Below, piece by piece: positions 15,805-25,405 of a DNA stretch of 64,000 bases; within the stretch, counting starts at the first letter, position 1; every line of letters starts with the position of its first letter. The translations under genes and the position numbers were made by a program. Where the stretch lies: assembly GCF_011044155.1 (NCBI RefSeq), contig NZ_CP049056.1, positions 2,046,001-2,110,000 of the forward strand, in the 5' to 3' direction. The notes under the pieces are model-generated. The model saw nothing but the letters and a program-made list of their open reading frames with translations. It did no database searches and was not told the origin of the DNA. The stretch comes from Pikeienuella piscinae (lineage in GTDB: Bacteria > Pseudomonadota > Alphaproteobacteria > Rhodobacterales > Rhodobacteraceae).

Positions 15805-17472
15805 TCAGCCCGCCATCGCCCGGCCGAGAAGCAGCGCCTCGTCCATCTCGGCGCGGTGCGCGGCGAAGGTCAGCCCGCCGGTCTCGCCAAGCCGGCTGGC
15901 GACGAAGGCGTCGCCGACCGGCGCCGGCGCCCCTTCGACGAGCAGGGCCGCCTGCAGGATCAGGGCCATCCGCTCCGCGACATGCCGGGCGTCGCGCTCG
16001 TGGATCGCGCCCCCGGCCAGGAGCCCCTTCAGCTCCGCCATCGCTGCGCCGAGCCGCGCGCGCCTGGCCCCCGCCGCGCCAACCTCTGCGAGGAACGCGT
16101 CGAGCGCCTCGGGCGCCTTCGCCAGGGTCCGGAGCACGTCGAGCGCAATAACGTTGCCTGACCCTTCCCAGATCGCGTTCAGCGGCGCCTCCCGGTAGAG
16201 GCGCGGCAGCGGGCTTTCCTCGACATAGCCGGCGCCGCCGAGGCACTCCATGCACTCATAGACGAAATTCGCGCAGCGCTTGGTCAGCAGGTATTTCGCC
16301 AGCGCGACGGCCAGCCGGGCGAAGGCGCGGCCCTCCGGCGTGGGCGCATCGAAGCGCGCCGCGACGCGCATCACCAGCGCCGCCGCCGCTTCGTATTCGA
16401 GCGCCAGATCGGCCGTGACCCGGCGCATCAGCGGCTGGTCGATGAGCGTCTTCTGGAACGCCCGGCGCCCGGAAACATGGTGGATCGCCTGGACGAGCGC
16501 GCCGCGCATGATCCCCAGCACGCCGGAGATCGTGCCGAGGCGGGTGTGATGCACCATCTCGATGATCGTGTTGACGCCGCGCCCCTCCTCGCCGATCAGC
16601 TCGGCGTAGGCGTCGTGATACTCGATCTCGGCGGAAGCGTTGGACCTGTTGCCGAGTTTCTCCTTCAGGCGCATCAGGTGAATGGCGTTGCGCGCCCCGT
16701 CCGGCGTCACCCGCGGGACAAGGAAGCAGGAAAGCCCCTTTTCGGTGTAGGCGAGGCTCAGGAACCCGTCGCTCATCGGCGCGGAGCAGAACCATTTGTG
16801 CCCGGAAAGGACGAAAGCGCGCGGCCCGGCCCCGGCGAAGCGGGTGGCGCGCGTGGTGTTGGCGCGCACGTCCGAGCCGCCCTGCTTCTCGGTCATCGCC
16901 ATGCCCATGGTGACGCCGCGTTTCGCCGCGATCGGCACCAGCGGCGCATCATACGCCCCGCCGACGATCTTCGCCTCCCAGGCGCGCCCGACCTCCGGGT
17001 CGGCCCTCAGCACCGGGACCGCGGCGTAGGTCATCGTCATCGGGCACATGACGCCCGCCTCGGCCTGGGTGAAGAGCGCGAGCATCGCCGCATGGGCGCA
17101 ATGCGCGCCCCGCCCCGGCCCGGTCCAGGACAGATCGTGGACGCGCCGCTCCATCGCCAGCGCCATCAGTTCGTGATAGGCGGGGTGGAAGCGGACCTCG
17201 TCCAGCCGCCGGCCGTAACGATCGAAACCGATCAGCTCCGGCGGGTTGCGATTCGCCGCTTCGCCCCGGTCCAGAACCTCGCCCGCGCCGACGCACGCCC
17301 CGAAGGGGGAGAGAACATCATCAAGCCAGTCGCCCGCCTCGCGCCGGGCCGCTTCGCGCAGCGGCGCGTCGAGCAGATAGAGATTCCGATCGGCGAACCC
17401 GTCCGGCTGGTTCGTCACCTCATGCGTCGCGAGATCGGCGCGGGCGGGTGCGGGGGCGGGGGCGGTCTGCAT
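15805..17472 (-). CDS. AidB-like acyl-CoA dehydrogenase family protein
   Basis: A 555-residue flavoprotein of the AidB type rather than the 380-residue standard acyl-CoA dehydrogenases. An extended N-terminal domain is followed by 'MTEKQGGSDVRANTTRA' (FAD-binding middle domain), and the C-terminal helical domain carries 'ECLGGAGYVEESPLPRLYREAPLNAIWEGSGN'-type signature near 425-455. In E. coli AidB is part of the Ada response to alkylation. Start ATG 17472 follows AGAGGAA; the open frame upstream is not coding. It converges with the SpoIIAA-like gene, 4 bases apart. Confidence 0.88.
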   Translation of the reverse strand: MQTAPAPAPARADLATHEVTNQPDGFADRNLYLLDAPLREAARREAGDWLDDVLSPFGACVGAGEVLDRGEAANRNPPELIGFDRYGRRLDEVRFHPAYHELMALAMERRVHDLSWTGPGRGAHCAHAAMLALFTQAEAGVMCPMTMTYAAVPVLRADPEVGRAWEAKIVGGAYDAPLVPIAAKRGVTMGMAMTEKQGGSDVRANTTRATRFAGAGPRAFVLSGHKWFCSAPMSDGFLSLAYTEKGLSCFLVPRVTPDGARNAIHLMRLKEKLGNRSNASAEIEYHDAYAELIGEEGRGVNTIIEMVHHTRLGTISGVLGIMRGALVQAIHHVSGRRAFQKTLIDQPLMRRVTADLALEYEAAAALVMRVAARFDAPTPEGRAFARLAVALAKYLLTKRCANFVYECMECLGGAGYVEESPLPRLYREAPLNAIWEGSGNVIALDVLRTLAKAPEALDAFLAEVGAAGARRARLGAAMAELKGLLAGGAIHERDARHVAERMALILQAALLVEGAPAPVGDAFVASRLGETGGLTFAAHRAEMDEALLLGRAMAG

Positions 17473-17827
17473 GGCGTTTCCTCTGCGGTGCGACAGCGGC
17501 TCCGGTGAGGCGGGCGGGCGGCGTCCGGCGCGCGTCCGCCGCGGGGCGCGGCGGTGATGATCGCGCCTTCGCAAGCGTTCCGCAAGCGGCCCGGCTTCGC
17601 CCCGGCGCCCCGCGCGCCGGCCGACCTCACAATTTCGAGTATTGCGTGATCGCGCCGGATCGAGGCTTGATCGCCACGTAATTTTCTGTCTCTGTGCAAT
17701 GATAATACCGGCTGACAAATGACCGGAATCCTGGGAGCGAATACGTGCCGACAGAAGAATCGATTGGCGGCGCATGCATGCCGGCCATCGTCGACGCATC
17801 ATTGCGGCGGCGTTGTGAGGGGGGCGC
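17473..17827. other. Intergenic region between aidB-like and liv genes
   Basis: These 355 bases divide divergent transcription units. The first 160 bases are GC-rich; 17625-17760 is relatively AT-rich and contains GATAAT at 17701-17706, a plausible -10 for the liv operon, but no convincing -35 was found at the right distance. No open reading frame with coding character was seen. Confidence 0.5.
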
Positions 17828-18622
17828 ATGCACGCAGCGGTGACGGGCGCGGCCGGCGCGGCGGTGATCTCGATACGCGAGGTCACCGTCCGCTTCGGCG
17901 GCATCCTCGCGCTGGACGGGGTCGGCTTCGACATCATCGCGGGCGAGATTCTCGGGCTGATCGGGCCGAACGGGGCCGGCAAGACCACGCTCTTCAACTG
18001 CCTCAGCCGACTTTACACCCCGACCTCGGGCGATATCGAGTTCGAGGGCGAGTCGATCCTCGGGCTTGAGCCGCATCGCATCGCCGGTCTCGGAATCGGG
18101 CGCACCTTCCAGAACGTCGCCGCCTTCTCCAACCTCTCAGTGCGCGACAACATCCGCGTCGGCGGCCATTCGGCGACGGTGGGCGATCCGATCACAGACG
18201 CGTTCCGACTCGGCCGCGCGCGGCGCGAGCGCGCGAAGATCGACCGAACGGCGCAGGACCTGATCGACTGGCTCGATCTCGGGGAGGTCGCGGAGCTGCC
18301 GGTCGCCGGGCTGCCCTTCGGCTGGCAGAAACGCGTCGAAATGGCCCGCGCGCTGGCGACCGAGCCGAAGCTTCTCCTGCTCGACGAGCCGGCCGCGGGG
18401 CTCAACCATGACGAGGTCGAGGCCCTCGGCGACCTCATTCGCCGGGTGCGCGACGAGCGCGGCGTGACCGTGCTTCTCGTCGAGCATCACATGTCGCTGG
18501 TGATGTCGGTCTCCGACCGCGTCGTGGTGATGAATTTCGGCCGCAAGATCGCGGAGGGGCCGCCCGCCGCGGTCCAGCAGAACCCCGAGGTCGTCGCCGC
18601 CTATCTGGGAGGCGGGGAATGA
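17828..18622 (+). CDS. livG: Branched-chain amino acid-type ABC transporter ATPase LivG
   Basis: A 264-residue ATP-binding subunit. Walker A 'GPNGAGKTTLF', Walker B 'LLLLDEPAAGLN' and the switch His in 'VEHHMSLVM' are intact. The ABC signature reads 'LPFGWQKRVE' instead of LSGGQ, a variation seen in some LivG-like proteins. It energises uptake together with LivF and permeases LivH/LivM. GAGGGGGG lies before ATG 17828. First gene of a five-gene rightward operon; its stop overlaps the livF start by ATGA. Confidence 0.92.
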   Translation: MHAAVTGAAGAAVISIREVTVRFGGILALDGVGFDIIAGEILGLIGPNGAGKTTLFNCLSRLYTPTSGDIEFEGESILGLEPHRIAGLGIGRTFQNVAAFSNLSVRDNIRVGGHSATVGDPITDAFRLGRARRERAKIDRTAQDLIDWLDLGEVAELPVAGLPFGWQKRVEMARALATEPKLLLLDEPAAGLNHDEVEALGDLIRRVRDERGVTVLLVEHHMSLVMSVSDRVVVMNFGRKIAEGPPAAVQQNPEVVAAYLGGGE

Positions 18623-19332
18623 GCGCGATTCTGGAGGTCCGGGGCCTCGAGGCCTCCTACGGCGCGCTGCAGGTCCTGCGCGGGATCGATTTCGAGGTCA
18701 AGAAGGGCGGCGTCACCGCGCTGCTCGGCGCCAACGGCGCCGGCAAGACGACGACCCTGCGGGCGCTCTGCGGCATGATCCGCAGGAAGGGAGAGATCAC
18801 TTTCGACGGCGCGCGGATCGAACGCATGAACACCGAGTCCATCGTCCGGCTCGGCGTCGCGCATATCCCCGAAGGGCGCGGCACCTTCACCTCGCTGACG
18901 ACGGAGGAGAACCTTCAGCTCGGCGCGATGACGCGGCCGCAGGGGCGCGACATCCAGTCCGATATCGACCGCGCTTACGAGTTTTTCCCGGTGCTGAAGG
19001 AACGGCGGAACCAGCAGGCGGGCACGCTTTCCGGCGGCGAGCAGCAAATGCTCGCCATCGCCCGCGCGCTGATGCTGCGCCCGAAACTGATGTTGCTCGA
19101 CGAGCCCTCCTTCGGCCTCGCGCCGCTGATCGTCCGGCAGATTTTCGACATTCTCGCCGATGTGCAGAAGGAGGCCGGCGCGTCCATGCTGATCGTCGAG
19201 CAGAACGCCGCGCTGGCGCTCGAACTCGCCGATCACGCCTACCTGATCGAGACCGGCGCGATCGTCATGTCGGGCGACGCGAAATCGATCCGCGAGGATG
19301 ACAGCGTCCGCGCCTCCTATCTCGGCTATTGA
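18619..19332 (+). CDS. livF: Branched-chain amino acid-type ABC transporter ATPase LivF
   Basis: A 237-residue ATP-binding subunit, second of the pair. Walker A 'GANGAGKTTTLRAL', signature 'LSGGEQQMLAIARAL', Walker B 'LMLLDEPSFGLAP' and the LivF-typical 'LIVEQNAALALELAD' are all present. The four-base overlap with livG implies coupled translation and equal dosage of the two ATPases. Confidence 0.93.
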   Translation: MSAILEVRGLEASYGALQVLRGIDFEVKKGGVTALLGANGAGKTTTLRALCGMIRRKGEITFDGARIERMNTESIVRLGVAHIPEGRGTFTSLTTEENLQLGAMTRPQGRDIQSDIDRAYEFFPVLKERRNQQAGTLSGGEQQMLAIARALMLRPKLMLLDEPSFGLAPLIVRQIFDILADVQKEAGASMLIVEQNAALALELADHAYLIETGAIVMSGDAKSIREDDSVRASYLGY

Positions 19333-19341
19333 GGAGCCATA

Positions 19342-20220
19342 ATGGAGCTATTCCTGCAGCAGATCGTCTCCGGGGTCGCCACCGGCGGGATCTACGCCTG
19401 CATGGCGCTCGCGGTGGTGATGATCTACCAGGCGATCCATCACCTGAATTTCGCCCAGGGCGAGATGGCGACCTTCTCCACCTTCATCGCATGGCAGTTG
19501 CTGACCTGGGGCCTGCCCTACGCCATCGTCATCCCGCTCGCCATCCTGATCAGCTTCGTCGGCGGCTTCATGCTGGAGCGGATCGTCTTCAAGCCGATCC
19601 AGAACGCGCCGGTCCTCAGCCATGTCGTCGTCTTCATCGCGCTTTTCGTGATCTTCAACTCGGCCTCCGGGTTCATCTGGAATTTCAGCATCAAGCCGAT
19701 GCCGAGCCCGTTCGGCGAAGGCCCGCTCTACGCCGACAGCCTGATGAGCAAGCATCAGGCCGGCATGATCGCGGTGACGCTCCTCGTCCTCGCGCTCCTC
19801 TGGGCGTTCTTCCGCTTCACCCGCGTCGGCCTCGCGATGCGGGCGGCGGCGGCGAACCCGGAAAGCGCCCGGCTCGTCGGCGTCAAGGTCGGGTTCATGA
19901 CCGCGCTCGGCTGGGGCATGGCTTCGGCCATCGGCGCGGTCGCGGGCATCCTGATCGCGCCGGTGGTGTTTCTTGAGCCGAACATGATGCTGGCGATCCT
20001 GCTCTACGGCTTCGCCGGCGCCGTGCTCGGCGGGCTCACCAGCCCCGGCGGCGCGGTCATCGGCGGGTTTCTCGTCGGGATCATCGAGAATCTGTCAGGA
20101 ACTTACATCCCCGTCGTCGGGGGCGAGCTGAAGCTGCCGATCGCGCTGTTCCTGATCGTCGTCGTTCTGGTGTTCAAACCGACGGGGCTCTTCGGGCGTC
20201 GCGTCGTGCAGAGGGTCTGA
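19342..20220 (+). CDS. livH: Branched-chain amino acid-type ABC permease LivH
   Basis: A 292-residue inner-membrane permease with about eight hydrophobic segments. 'FAQGEMATFSTFIAW' near residue 35 and 'GFAGAVLGGLTSPGGAVIGGFLVGIIENL' in the C-terminal half are LivH signatures, the latter including the ATPase-contacting loop. GAGGAG lies five bases before the ATG. Ten bases separate it from livF and one base from livM. Confidence 0.92.
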   Translation: MELFLQQIVSGVATGGIYACMALAVVMIYQAIHHLNFAQGEMATFSTFIAWQLLTWGLPYAIVIPLAILISFVGGFMLERIVFKPIQNAPVLSHVVVFIALFVIFNSASGFIWNFSIKPMPSPFGEGPLYADSLMSKHQAGMIAVTLLVLALLWAFFRFTRVGLAMRAAAANPESARLVGVKVGFMTALGWGMASAIGAVAGILIAPVVFLEPNMMLAILLYGFAGAVLGGLTSPGGAVIGGFLVGIIENLSGTYIPVVGGELKLPIALFLIVVVLVFKPTGLFGRRVVQRV

Positions 20221-20221
20221 G

Positions 20222-21232
20222 ATGGCGTCGACGACGGAAACCACGCCCGCGGCCGCGCCGCTCTTCACGCTGGAGCGGGCGGGTTATCTCTTCATCCTCG
20301 TCGTGCTGATCGCGCTGCCGTTCTTCTCCAAGAGCTTCTTCGTCTTTCAGGTCACGCAGATGCTGGTCTACGCGATCGCCATCATGGGGCTGAACTTCCT
20401 GACCGGGATCAACGGGCAGTTCTCCCTCGGTCACGGCGCCTTCTACGCGGTCGGGGCCTACACCACCGCGATCCTGGTGGAGATGGCGGGGGTTCACTAC
20501 GCGCTCACGCTGCCGGCGGCCGGCGTGATCTGCTTCATGGTGGGCTTTCTCTTCGGGCTGCCCGCGCTCCGGCTCGAGAGCATCTATCTCGCGCTCGCGA
20601 CCTTCGCGCTGGCGGTGGCGACGCCGCAATTCCTCCGCCTCTCGGTGCTGGAGGAATACACCGGCGGCGTTCAGGGCATCGTGGTCTTTTCCGAGACATT
20701 CGAGGCGCCGGTGCCCTTCGGTCTGCCGCTCAGCTCCGAGGTCTGGATCTATTTCTTCACCCTCGGCGTCGGCGCCCTTCTCTACTGGCTGGCGAAGAAC
20801 CTCGTCGCCAGCCGCACGGGACGCGCGCTGATGGCGATCCGCGACAACCCGATCGCGGCGCAGTCGATGGGCGTCAACACCGCGCTCTACAAGGCGACCG
20901 CCTTCGGGATCAGCGCGCTCATCACCGGCGTCGCCGGCGGGCTGAGCGCCATCGTGGTCAAATTCGTCGCCCCGGACAGCTTCACCTTCACGCTTTCGGT
21001 CGCGCTCCTCGTCGGAATCGTCGTCGGCGGCGTCGGCTGGCTGCCCGGCGCGCTGATCGGCGCGGTCTTCATCGTCTTCGTGCCGAACGTGGCGGAGGAG
21101 CTCTCGAAAGGGCTCTCCGGCGCGATCTACGGCGTGTTCCTCATTCTCATGATATACCTCGCGCCGACAGGCGCGGGCGGTCTGATCCGCTCCGGCGCGA
21201 TCAGGCTCAAAAGGCTGTTCAACAGTCGATGA
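20222..21232 (+). CDS. livM: Branched-chain amino acid-type ABC permease LivM
   Basis: A 336-residue permease. The family motifs 'GLNFLTGINGQFSLGHGAFYAVGAYTTA' region near residues 55-80 and 'RTGRALMAIRDNPIAAQSMGVN' near 200 are clear; the latter contacts the ATPase. About nine transmembrane segments are expected. It pairs with LivH to form the pore for the periplasmic binding protein encoded next. Confidence 0.93.
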   Translation: MASTTETTPAAAPLFTLERAGYLFILVVLIALPFFSKSFFVFQVTQMLVYAIAIMGLNFLTGINGQFSLGHGAFYAVGAYTTAILVEMAGVHYALTLPAAGVICFMVGFLFGLPALRLESIYLALATFALAVATPQFLRLSVLEEYTGGVQGIVVFSETFEAPVPFGLPLSSEVWIYFFTLGVGALLYWLAKNLVASRTGRALMAIRDNPIAAQSMGVNTALYKATAFGISALITGVAGGLSAIVVKFVAPDSFTFTLSVALLVGIVVGGVGWLPGALIGAVFIVFVPNVAEELSKGLSGAIYGVFLILMIYLAPTGAGGLIRSGAIRLKRLFNSR

Positions 21233-21258
21233 CGACAAGACAGAAGGGAGACTGAAAC

Positions 21259-22467
21259 ATGATCACGAGACGACAATCCCTCATCGGCGCAGCCGCCAGC
21301 GCGCTGGCGCTCAAGGCCGGCCCCTCTCTCGCCGATACGGTGGGCGTGAGCGACAGCTCGATCAAGATCGGCAACACGATGCCCTATTCCGGCCCGGCCT
21401 CGGCCTATGGCCAGATCGGCGAAACCATCGGCAAGTTCTTCGAGATGCTCAATGACGCGGGCGGCGTCAACGGCCGCATGGTCGAGTTCATCAGCTATGA
21501 TGACGGATACTCGCCGCCCAAGACCGTGGAGCAGACCCGCAAGCTGGTCGAGCGGGACGAGGTCGCGCTGGTCTTCCAGGGCCTCGGCACAGGCACCAAC
21601 ACCGCGATCCACAAATACATGAACGCGAAAAAGGTGCCGCAGCTCTTCGTCGCCACCGGCGCGTCGAAATGGAACGACCCGAAGAACTTTCCCTGGACCA
21701 TGGGCTGGCAGCCCAACTACAAGACGGAAGCGAAGATCTACGCGCAGCACGTCCTTCAGACCCAGCCCGACGCGAAGATCGGAATCCTTTATCAGAACGA
21801 CGATTTCGGCAAGGATTACCTCGAAGGGTTCAAGGCGGGGCTCGGCGACAAGACCTCGATGATCGTCGACGAACAGCCCTACGAGACCATGGATCCGACC
21901 GTGGACAGCCAGATGATCTCGCTCAAAGCCTCGGGCGCCGACGTGTTCCTCAACGTCACGACGCCGAAATTCGCCGCTCAGGCGATCAAGAAGGCGCATG
22001 AGATCGGCTGGAAGCCGACGCATTACCTCACCAACGTCTCGATCTCCGTGGGCGCGGTGATGAAGCCGGCGGGTTTCGAGGCGGCGCAGGGCATCATTTC
22101 CGCCGGCTACCTGATGGACTCGACCGATCCGCAATATGACGACAATGAGGAAATGCAGGCTTGGCGCGCGTTCATGGACAAATGGTATCCGGACGGCGAT
22201 CAGGCCTCCAGCTTCACCATTTACGGCTACGCGGTCTCCAGGACGATGGTGAAGGTGCTGGAACAGGCGGGCGATGACCTGAGCCGCAAGAACATCATGA
22301 AGCAGGCGACGAGCCTGCGGCAGGTGGACATACCGCTGCTGCTTCCTGGTATCACGGTCTCGACTTCGCCGGAGGATTACGCGCCGATCGAGGCCATGCG
22401 CCTGCAGAAGTTCACCGGCGAGACGTTCGAGCTCTTCGGGGATGTGATCGCCGCCGAAAGCAGCTGA
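21259..22467 (+). CDS. Periplasmic substrate-binding protein of the liv-type transporter
   Basis: A 402-residue receptor with a Tat-type signal: Arg4-Arg5 ('TRRQSLIG') and a hydrophobic stretch ending near 'SLADT'. The mature protein begins with 'SIKIGNTMPYSGPASAYG', typical of the Peripla_BP_6 family, and has the 'INDAGGVNGR'-like 'MLNDAGGVNGRMVEF' block. This subfamily (long, 'FPWTMGWQPNY') is often linked to aromatic or other non-amino-acid ligands, so the cargo should not be assumed to be leucine. AAGGGAG precedes the ATG. Confidence 0.88.
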   Translation: MITRRQSLIGAAASALALKAGPSLADTVGVSDSSIKIGNTMPYSGPASAYGQIGETIGKFFEMLNDAGGVNGRMVEFISYDDGYSPPKTVEQTRKLVERDEVALVFQGLGTGTNTAIHKYMNAKKVPQLFVATGASKWNDPKNFPWTMGWQPNYKTEAKIYAQHVLQTQPDAKIGILYQNDDFGKDYLEGFKAGLGDKTSMIVDEQPYETMDPTVDSQMISLKASGADVFLNVTTPKFAAQAIKKAHEIGWKPTHYLTNVSISVGAVMKPAGFEAAQGIISAGYLMDSTDPQYDDNEEMQAWRAFMDKWYPDGDQASSFTIYGYAVSRTMVKVLEQAGDDLSRKNIMKQATSLRQVDIPLLLPGITVSTSPEDYAPIEAMRLQKFTGETFELFGDVIAAESS

Positions 22468-22494
22468 CCGGCGCTTTGATCGCGACTTCTCTTG

Positions 22495-22522
22495 CGGCCG
22501 CCCTTTCCGGGGCGGCCGTTTT
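22495..22522 (+). terminator. Intrinsic terminator of the liv operon
   Basis: Perfect 9-bp arms (22495-22503 with 22510-22518), loop TTTCCG, then TTTT at 22519-22522. It lies 28 bases after the binding-protein stop codon and before the convergent amidohydrolase. Confidence 0.85.
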
Positions 22523-22606
22523 CGCCCGGAGCGCCGCGGCGACTGTCGCGCAAGCGGCGCCGGCCGGCTCGCGGCGCACGCCAGCCGCCGCGCCCGTCGC
22601 GGGCGC

Positions 22607-23638
22607 TCAGACCGAAAGCCGGTAGGTCTCCGCCGCCGTTTCCCGAAAAAGCCGGTCCTTCTCCGCTTCCGAGGCGCCCGAGGAGAGACGGGAGAAGGTG
22701 TTCCAGAGATTGGTGTAGCTCACCTGTCCCTTGTCGACCGGAAAATTGCTCTCGAACATCGCCCGCTCCGGGCCGAAAAGCTCGATGCAGGTCTCGATAT
22801 AGGGCCGCCATGACGCCGCCAGTTCTTCCGAGCCGGGCGGCGACGCCGCCGTCTCGAAGCCGAAACCGCAGGTGTGCATGGCGAGCCCGCCGAGCTTCAC
22901 CCGCGTGTTCGGCAAGGCCGCCAGCGCCGCCATGTCGGCGCGCCAGCCCGCGAAGGCGTCCTCGCGTTTCCCCGTGAACCCGCCGACCCCGAGAACGCCG
23001 CCGACATGGTCGATCACCACCACCGTCTCGGGCGCCCGCCGCGCCAGCACCAGAAGATCCTGCAACTGGGTCTGGAACGACCAGGTGTCGAGCACCAGCC
23101 CGCGCCGCCCGATCTCGCGCGCCGCCGCCGCAACGCTCTCCTCGCGCATCAGCCCCTCCGGCGGGTCGACGACGCTGCCGACGATGGCCGGGTCGCCCGA
23201 TTTCGCCATCGGGAAGCGGATGCCGCGCAGCCGCCCGTTCGCCCCCGCCTCCAGCGCGTCCAGCACCCGGCCGACATCCGCGCCGAGGGTCATGTCCGCC
23301 GTGCCGACGATCCCGGCGCAGATGCGACAATCGCCGTAATGCCCGCTCTCCGCCATCGCCGCCGCGCCGGCCGCGAACTCCACCTCGCCGACCGGCGCCA
23401 GTTCCGGCGGCCCGTCAGCGCGGTGCATCGAGCGGCACTGGATATAGACCGTGGCGCGGATGTCGTGGCCGGCGGAGACGTCCGCGAGCAGATCATGGAA
23501 GAGATAGCGCGCCTTCGGCCGCTCCCAGAGATGGTGATGCGGGTCGATGATCGGACGGCCCGGCTCGATCGGCGCCTCGACATTCTTCGCAAGCCAGTCA
23601 GGCCGCACCTCAAGATGCGGCATCGCCACGTTCTCCAT
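22607..23638 (-). CDS. Amidohydrolase-2 family TIM-barrel hydrolase (fuconolactonase-like)
   Basis: A 343-residue metal-dependent hydrolase. 'IIDPHHHLWE' near residue 28 is the N-terminal metal motif, 'VVIDHVGG' near 195 and 'MFESNFPVDKG' near 290 (catalytic Asp/Asn region) fit the amidohydrolase-2 group, which includes L-fuconolactonase and PDC hydrolase. Start ATG 23638 is chosen for its GGAGGG site; the frame extends to 23689. Placed opposite the liv operon and beside MttB-like and dehydratase genes, it may open a lactone in the same pathway; the substrate is unknown. Confidence 0.85.
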   Translation of the reverse strand: MENVAMPHLEVRPDWLAKNVEAPIEPGRPIIDPHHHLWERPKARYLFHDLLADVSAGHDIRATVYIQCRSMHRADGPPELAPVGEVEFAAGAAAMAESGHYGDCRICAGIVGTADMTLGADVGRVLDALEAGANGRLRGIRFPMAKSGDPAIVGSVVDPPEGLMREESVAAAAREIGRRGLVLDTWSFQTQLQDLLVLARRAPETVVVIDHVGGVLGVGGFTGKREDAFAGWRADMAALAALPNTRVKLGGLAMHTCGFGFETAASPPGSEELAASWRPYIETCIELFGPERAMFESNFPVDKGQVSYTNLWNTFSRLSSGASEAEKDRLFRETAAETYRLSV

Positions 23639-23701
23639 CACGTCCCTCCGGTTTCGCGGCATTGGAGGGCGAGAGTCGCGCCCCGTCAAACGAATTTCGC
23701 G

Positions 23702-25249
23702 TCACTCGCCCGGCGGCGCTCCGCCAGCTTCGGTGCGCCGGGTGATGAACTTGTCGAGCGCGGCGAGCCGCTCTTCGCTGACGCCGTCCGGCTCGAAAGC
23801 CGCCAACCGCGCCTTCCAGACCGAGGTCGCGCGCGCGTCGGCCGGCATCGCGCCTGCCTCGGTCCACTGTCCGAGATTCGCTGTCCCGGCCACGATCGGC
23901 TCGTGAAACGCGGTGCGATAGCGCGTCATGGTGTGCGCCGCCGCGAAAAAATGGCCGCCCGGCGCGACCTCCGCGATGGCGTCGAGCCCGCGCGCCGCCT
24001 CGTCGGCCTCGAACGGCGCGCAAAGCTCGGCGATGCTCTCCAGCATCTCGATGTCGAGGATGAGCTTCTCATATGAATGCGTCAGCCCGCCCTCGAGCCA
24101 GCCCGCGGAATGGATCACCATGTTCGCCCCGGCCAGCACGGCCGCCCAGAGCGCGAAAGCCGTCTCGGCGGCGCCCTGCGCGTCGGCCATGTTCGTCGAG
24201 GTGCCGACCGAGGCGCGCCAGGGCAGCCCGATCCTGCGCGCGAGTTGGCCGGCCCCCAGCGTCGCCTTGACGTGCTCCGGCGTCCCGAAGGCCGGCGCGC
24301 CCGAACGCATGTCGACATTCGAGGCGAAATTCCCGTAGACGACCGGCGCGCCGGGCGCGGCGAGCTGCGCCAGCGTCACGCCGGCGAGCGCCTCCGCGTG
24401 TTGCAGGGTCAGCGCCCCCGCCACCGTCACCGGCGCCATCGCGCCAAGGAGGCAGAAGGGCGTGATGACTGAAACTTGCCCCCAGCGGGCATGGTCGATG
24501 ATCCCCTCGGCCATCGAACGGTCGATCTGACGCGGCGAATTGGTGTTGATGACGGTGTAGGTTCGCGGCTCAGCGCGAAACGCCGCCTCGTCCAGCCCGG
24601 CGCCGATCATCAGCATCCGGAAGCAATCCTCCACCTGCGCCCTTCCGCGCGAATAGGTGAAGGCGACCTTGGGCGAGGTCGCGAGCTGACAGCGCGTCAT
24701 CGCGTAGTGGCGGAGCGCCGGCGCGATGTCCTGCGGCTCGGCCATCGGGGCCAGGAAATGGATCGCGTCGAAACTGGCGGCGAGCCGGGTCAGCTCCTCG
24801 AAATCCCGGAAGGAGCCGGGCCGGCGGCCGCGCTCGCGGTCGGTCGCGTTCGGGCAGCCGGCGCCGGGGCCGAAGAGAAGCGCGCCCGGCGCGTAGTCGA
24901 GATCATGCGCGGCGGCGCCGGCGCGGATGATGAATTCCGACGGCGCCGCCGCCAGCGCCGCCTCGACGATCTCCCGCCCGATGCGGACCATTCCGCTGTC
25001 TTCGTCCACCAGCGCGCCGGCCGCGCGGAAGATCGCCCGCGCCTCGGGCGAGAGCGCCACCAGCCCCAGATTCTCCAGCACCGTGAGCGCCGCACGGTGG
25101 AGAGACTCGATTTCATCGTCGGAAACCGCGCGTTGCGCGGTGAAGGGATTGCGCAGCCCCCGCCGCCGCGCCGCGCGCACCGGAGTCTCGCCGGCGCCCC
25201 GCCGCCCGCGCCGTCCCCGCCTCTCCTCCGGCGCGCGCTCCTGATCCAT
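23702..25249 (-). CDS. Trimethylamine methyltransferase (MttB) family protein, non-pyrrolysine
   Basis: A 515-residue TIM-barrel corrinoid methyltransferase homologue. The frame is read through without any in-frame TAG, so it is the non-pyrrolysine class like glycine betaine methyltransferase MtgB. Recognisable blocks are 'HRAALTVLENLGLV' near residue 50, 'FGPGAGCPNATD', 'STNMADAQGAAETAFALWAAVLAGAN' region and 'RYRTAFHEPIVAG'. The first 40 residues are Arg-rich. Start ATG 25249 follows GGAG by six bases. No corrinoid protein gene is in the window. Confidence 0.85.
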   Translation of the reverse strand: MDQERAPEERRGRRGRRGAGETPVRAARRRGLRNPFTAQRAVSDDEIESLHRAALTVLENLGLVALSPEARAIFRAAGALVDEDSGMVRIGREIVEAALAAAPSEFIIRAGAAAHDLDYAPGALLFGPGAGCPNATDRERGRRPGSFRDFEELTRLAASFDAIHFLAPMAEPQDIAPALRHYAMTRCQLATSPKVAFTYSRGRAQVEDCFRMLMIGAGLDEAAFRAEPRTYTVINTNSPRQIDRSMAEGIIDHARWGQVSVITPFCLLGAMAPVTVAGALTLQHAEALAGVTLAQLAAPGAPVVYGNFASNVDMRSGAPAFGTPEHVKATLGAGQLARRIGLPWRASVGTSTNMADAQGAAETAFALWAAVLAGANMVIHSAGWLEGGLTHSYEKLILDIEMLESIAELCAPFEADEAARGLDAIAEVAPGGHFFAAAHTMTRYRTAFHEPIVAGTANLGQWTEAGAMPADARATSVWKARLAAFEPDGVSEERLAALDKFITRRTEAGGAPPGE

Positions 25250-25405
25250 GATGCGCTCCCTTCGCGAACAGCTTCGCGACGCCGCGCCGGCGCCGCGCGC
25301 GCGATTGCGGCGCCTGCGCGGCGCTTTTCCGATTTCAAAACCATCCCGAAACGCTCTACTCTTCGGCGCGACAAGCAGAGTGAACGCCTTGGGAGGAGCC
25401 AAGCC

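Noticed and set aside
17640-17720. Strong promoter for the liv operon
   Set aside because: GATAAT at 17701 is plausible, but no acceptable -35 hexamer lies 16-18 bases upstream, so it was not listed as a promoter.
23702-25249. Possible pyrrolysine-containing trimethylamine methyltransferase
   Set aside because: No in-frame TAG occurs in the gene and no pyl genes are present, so it is a non-pyrrolysine homologue.
24476-25405. Long N-terminal extension of the dehydratase
   Set aside because: Antisense to the MttB-like gene; TTG 25406 with a well-placed GGGAGGAG gives the normal family N-terminus.
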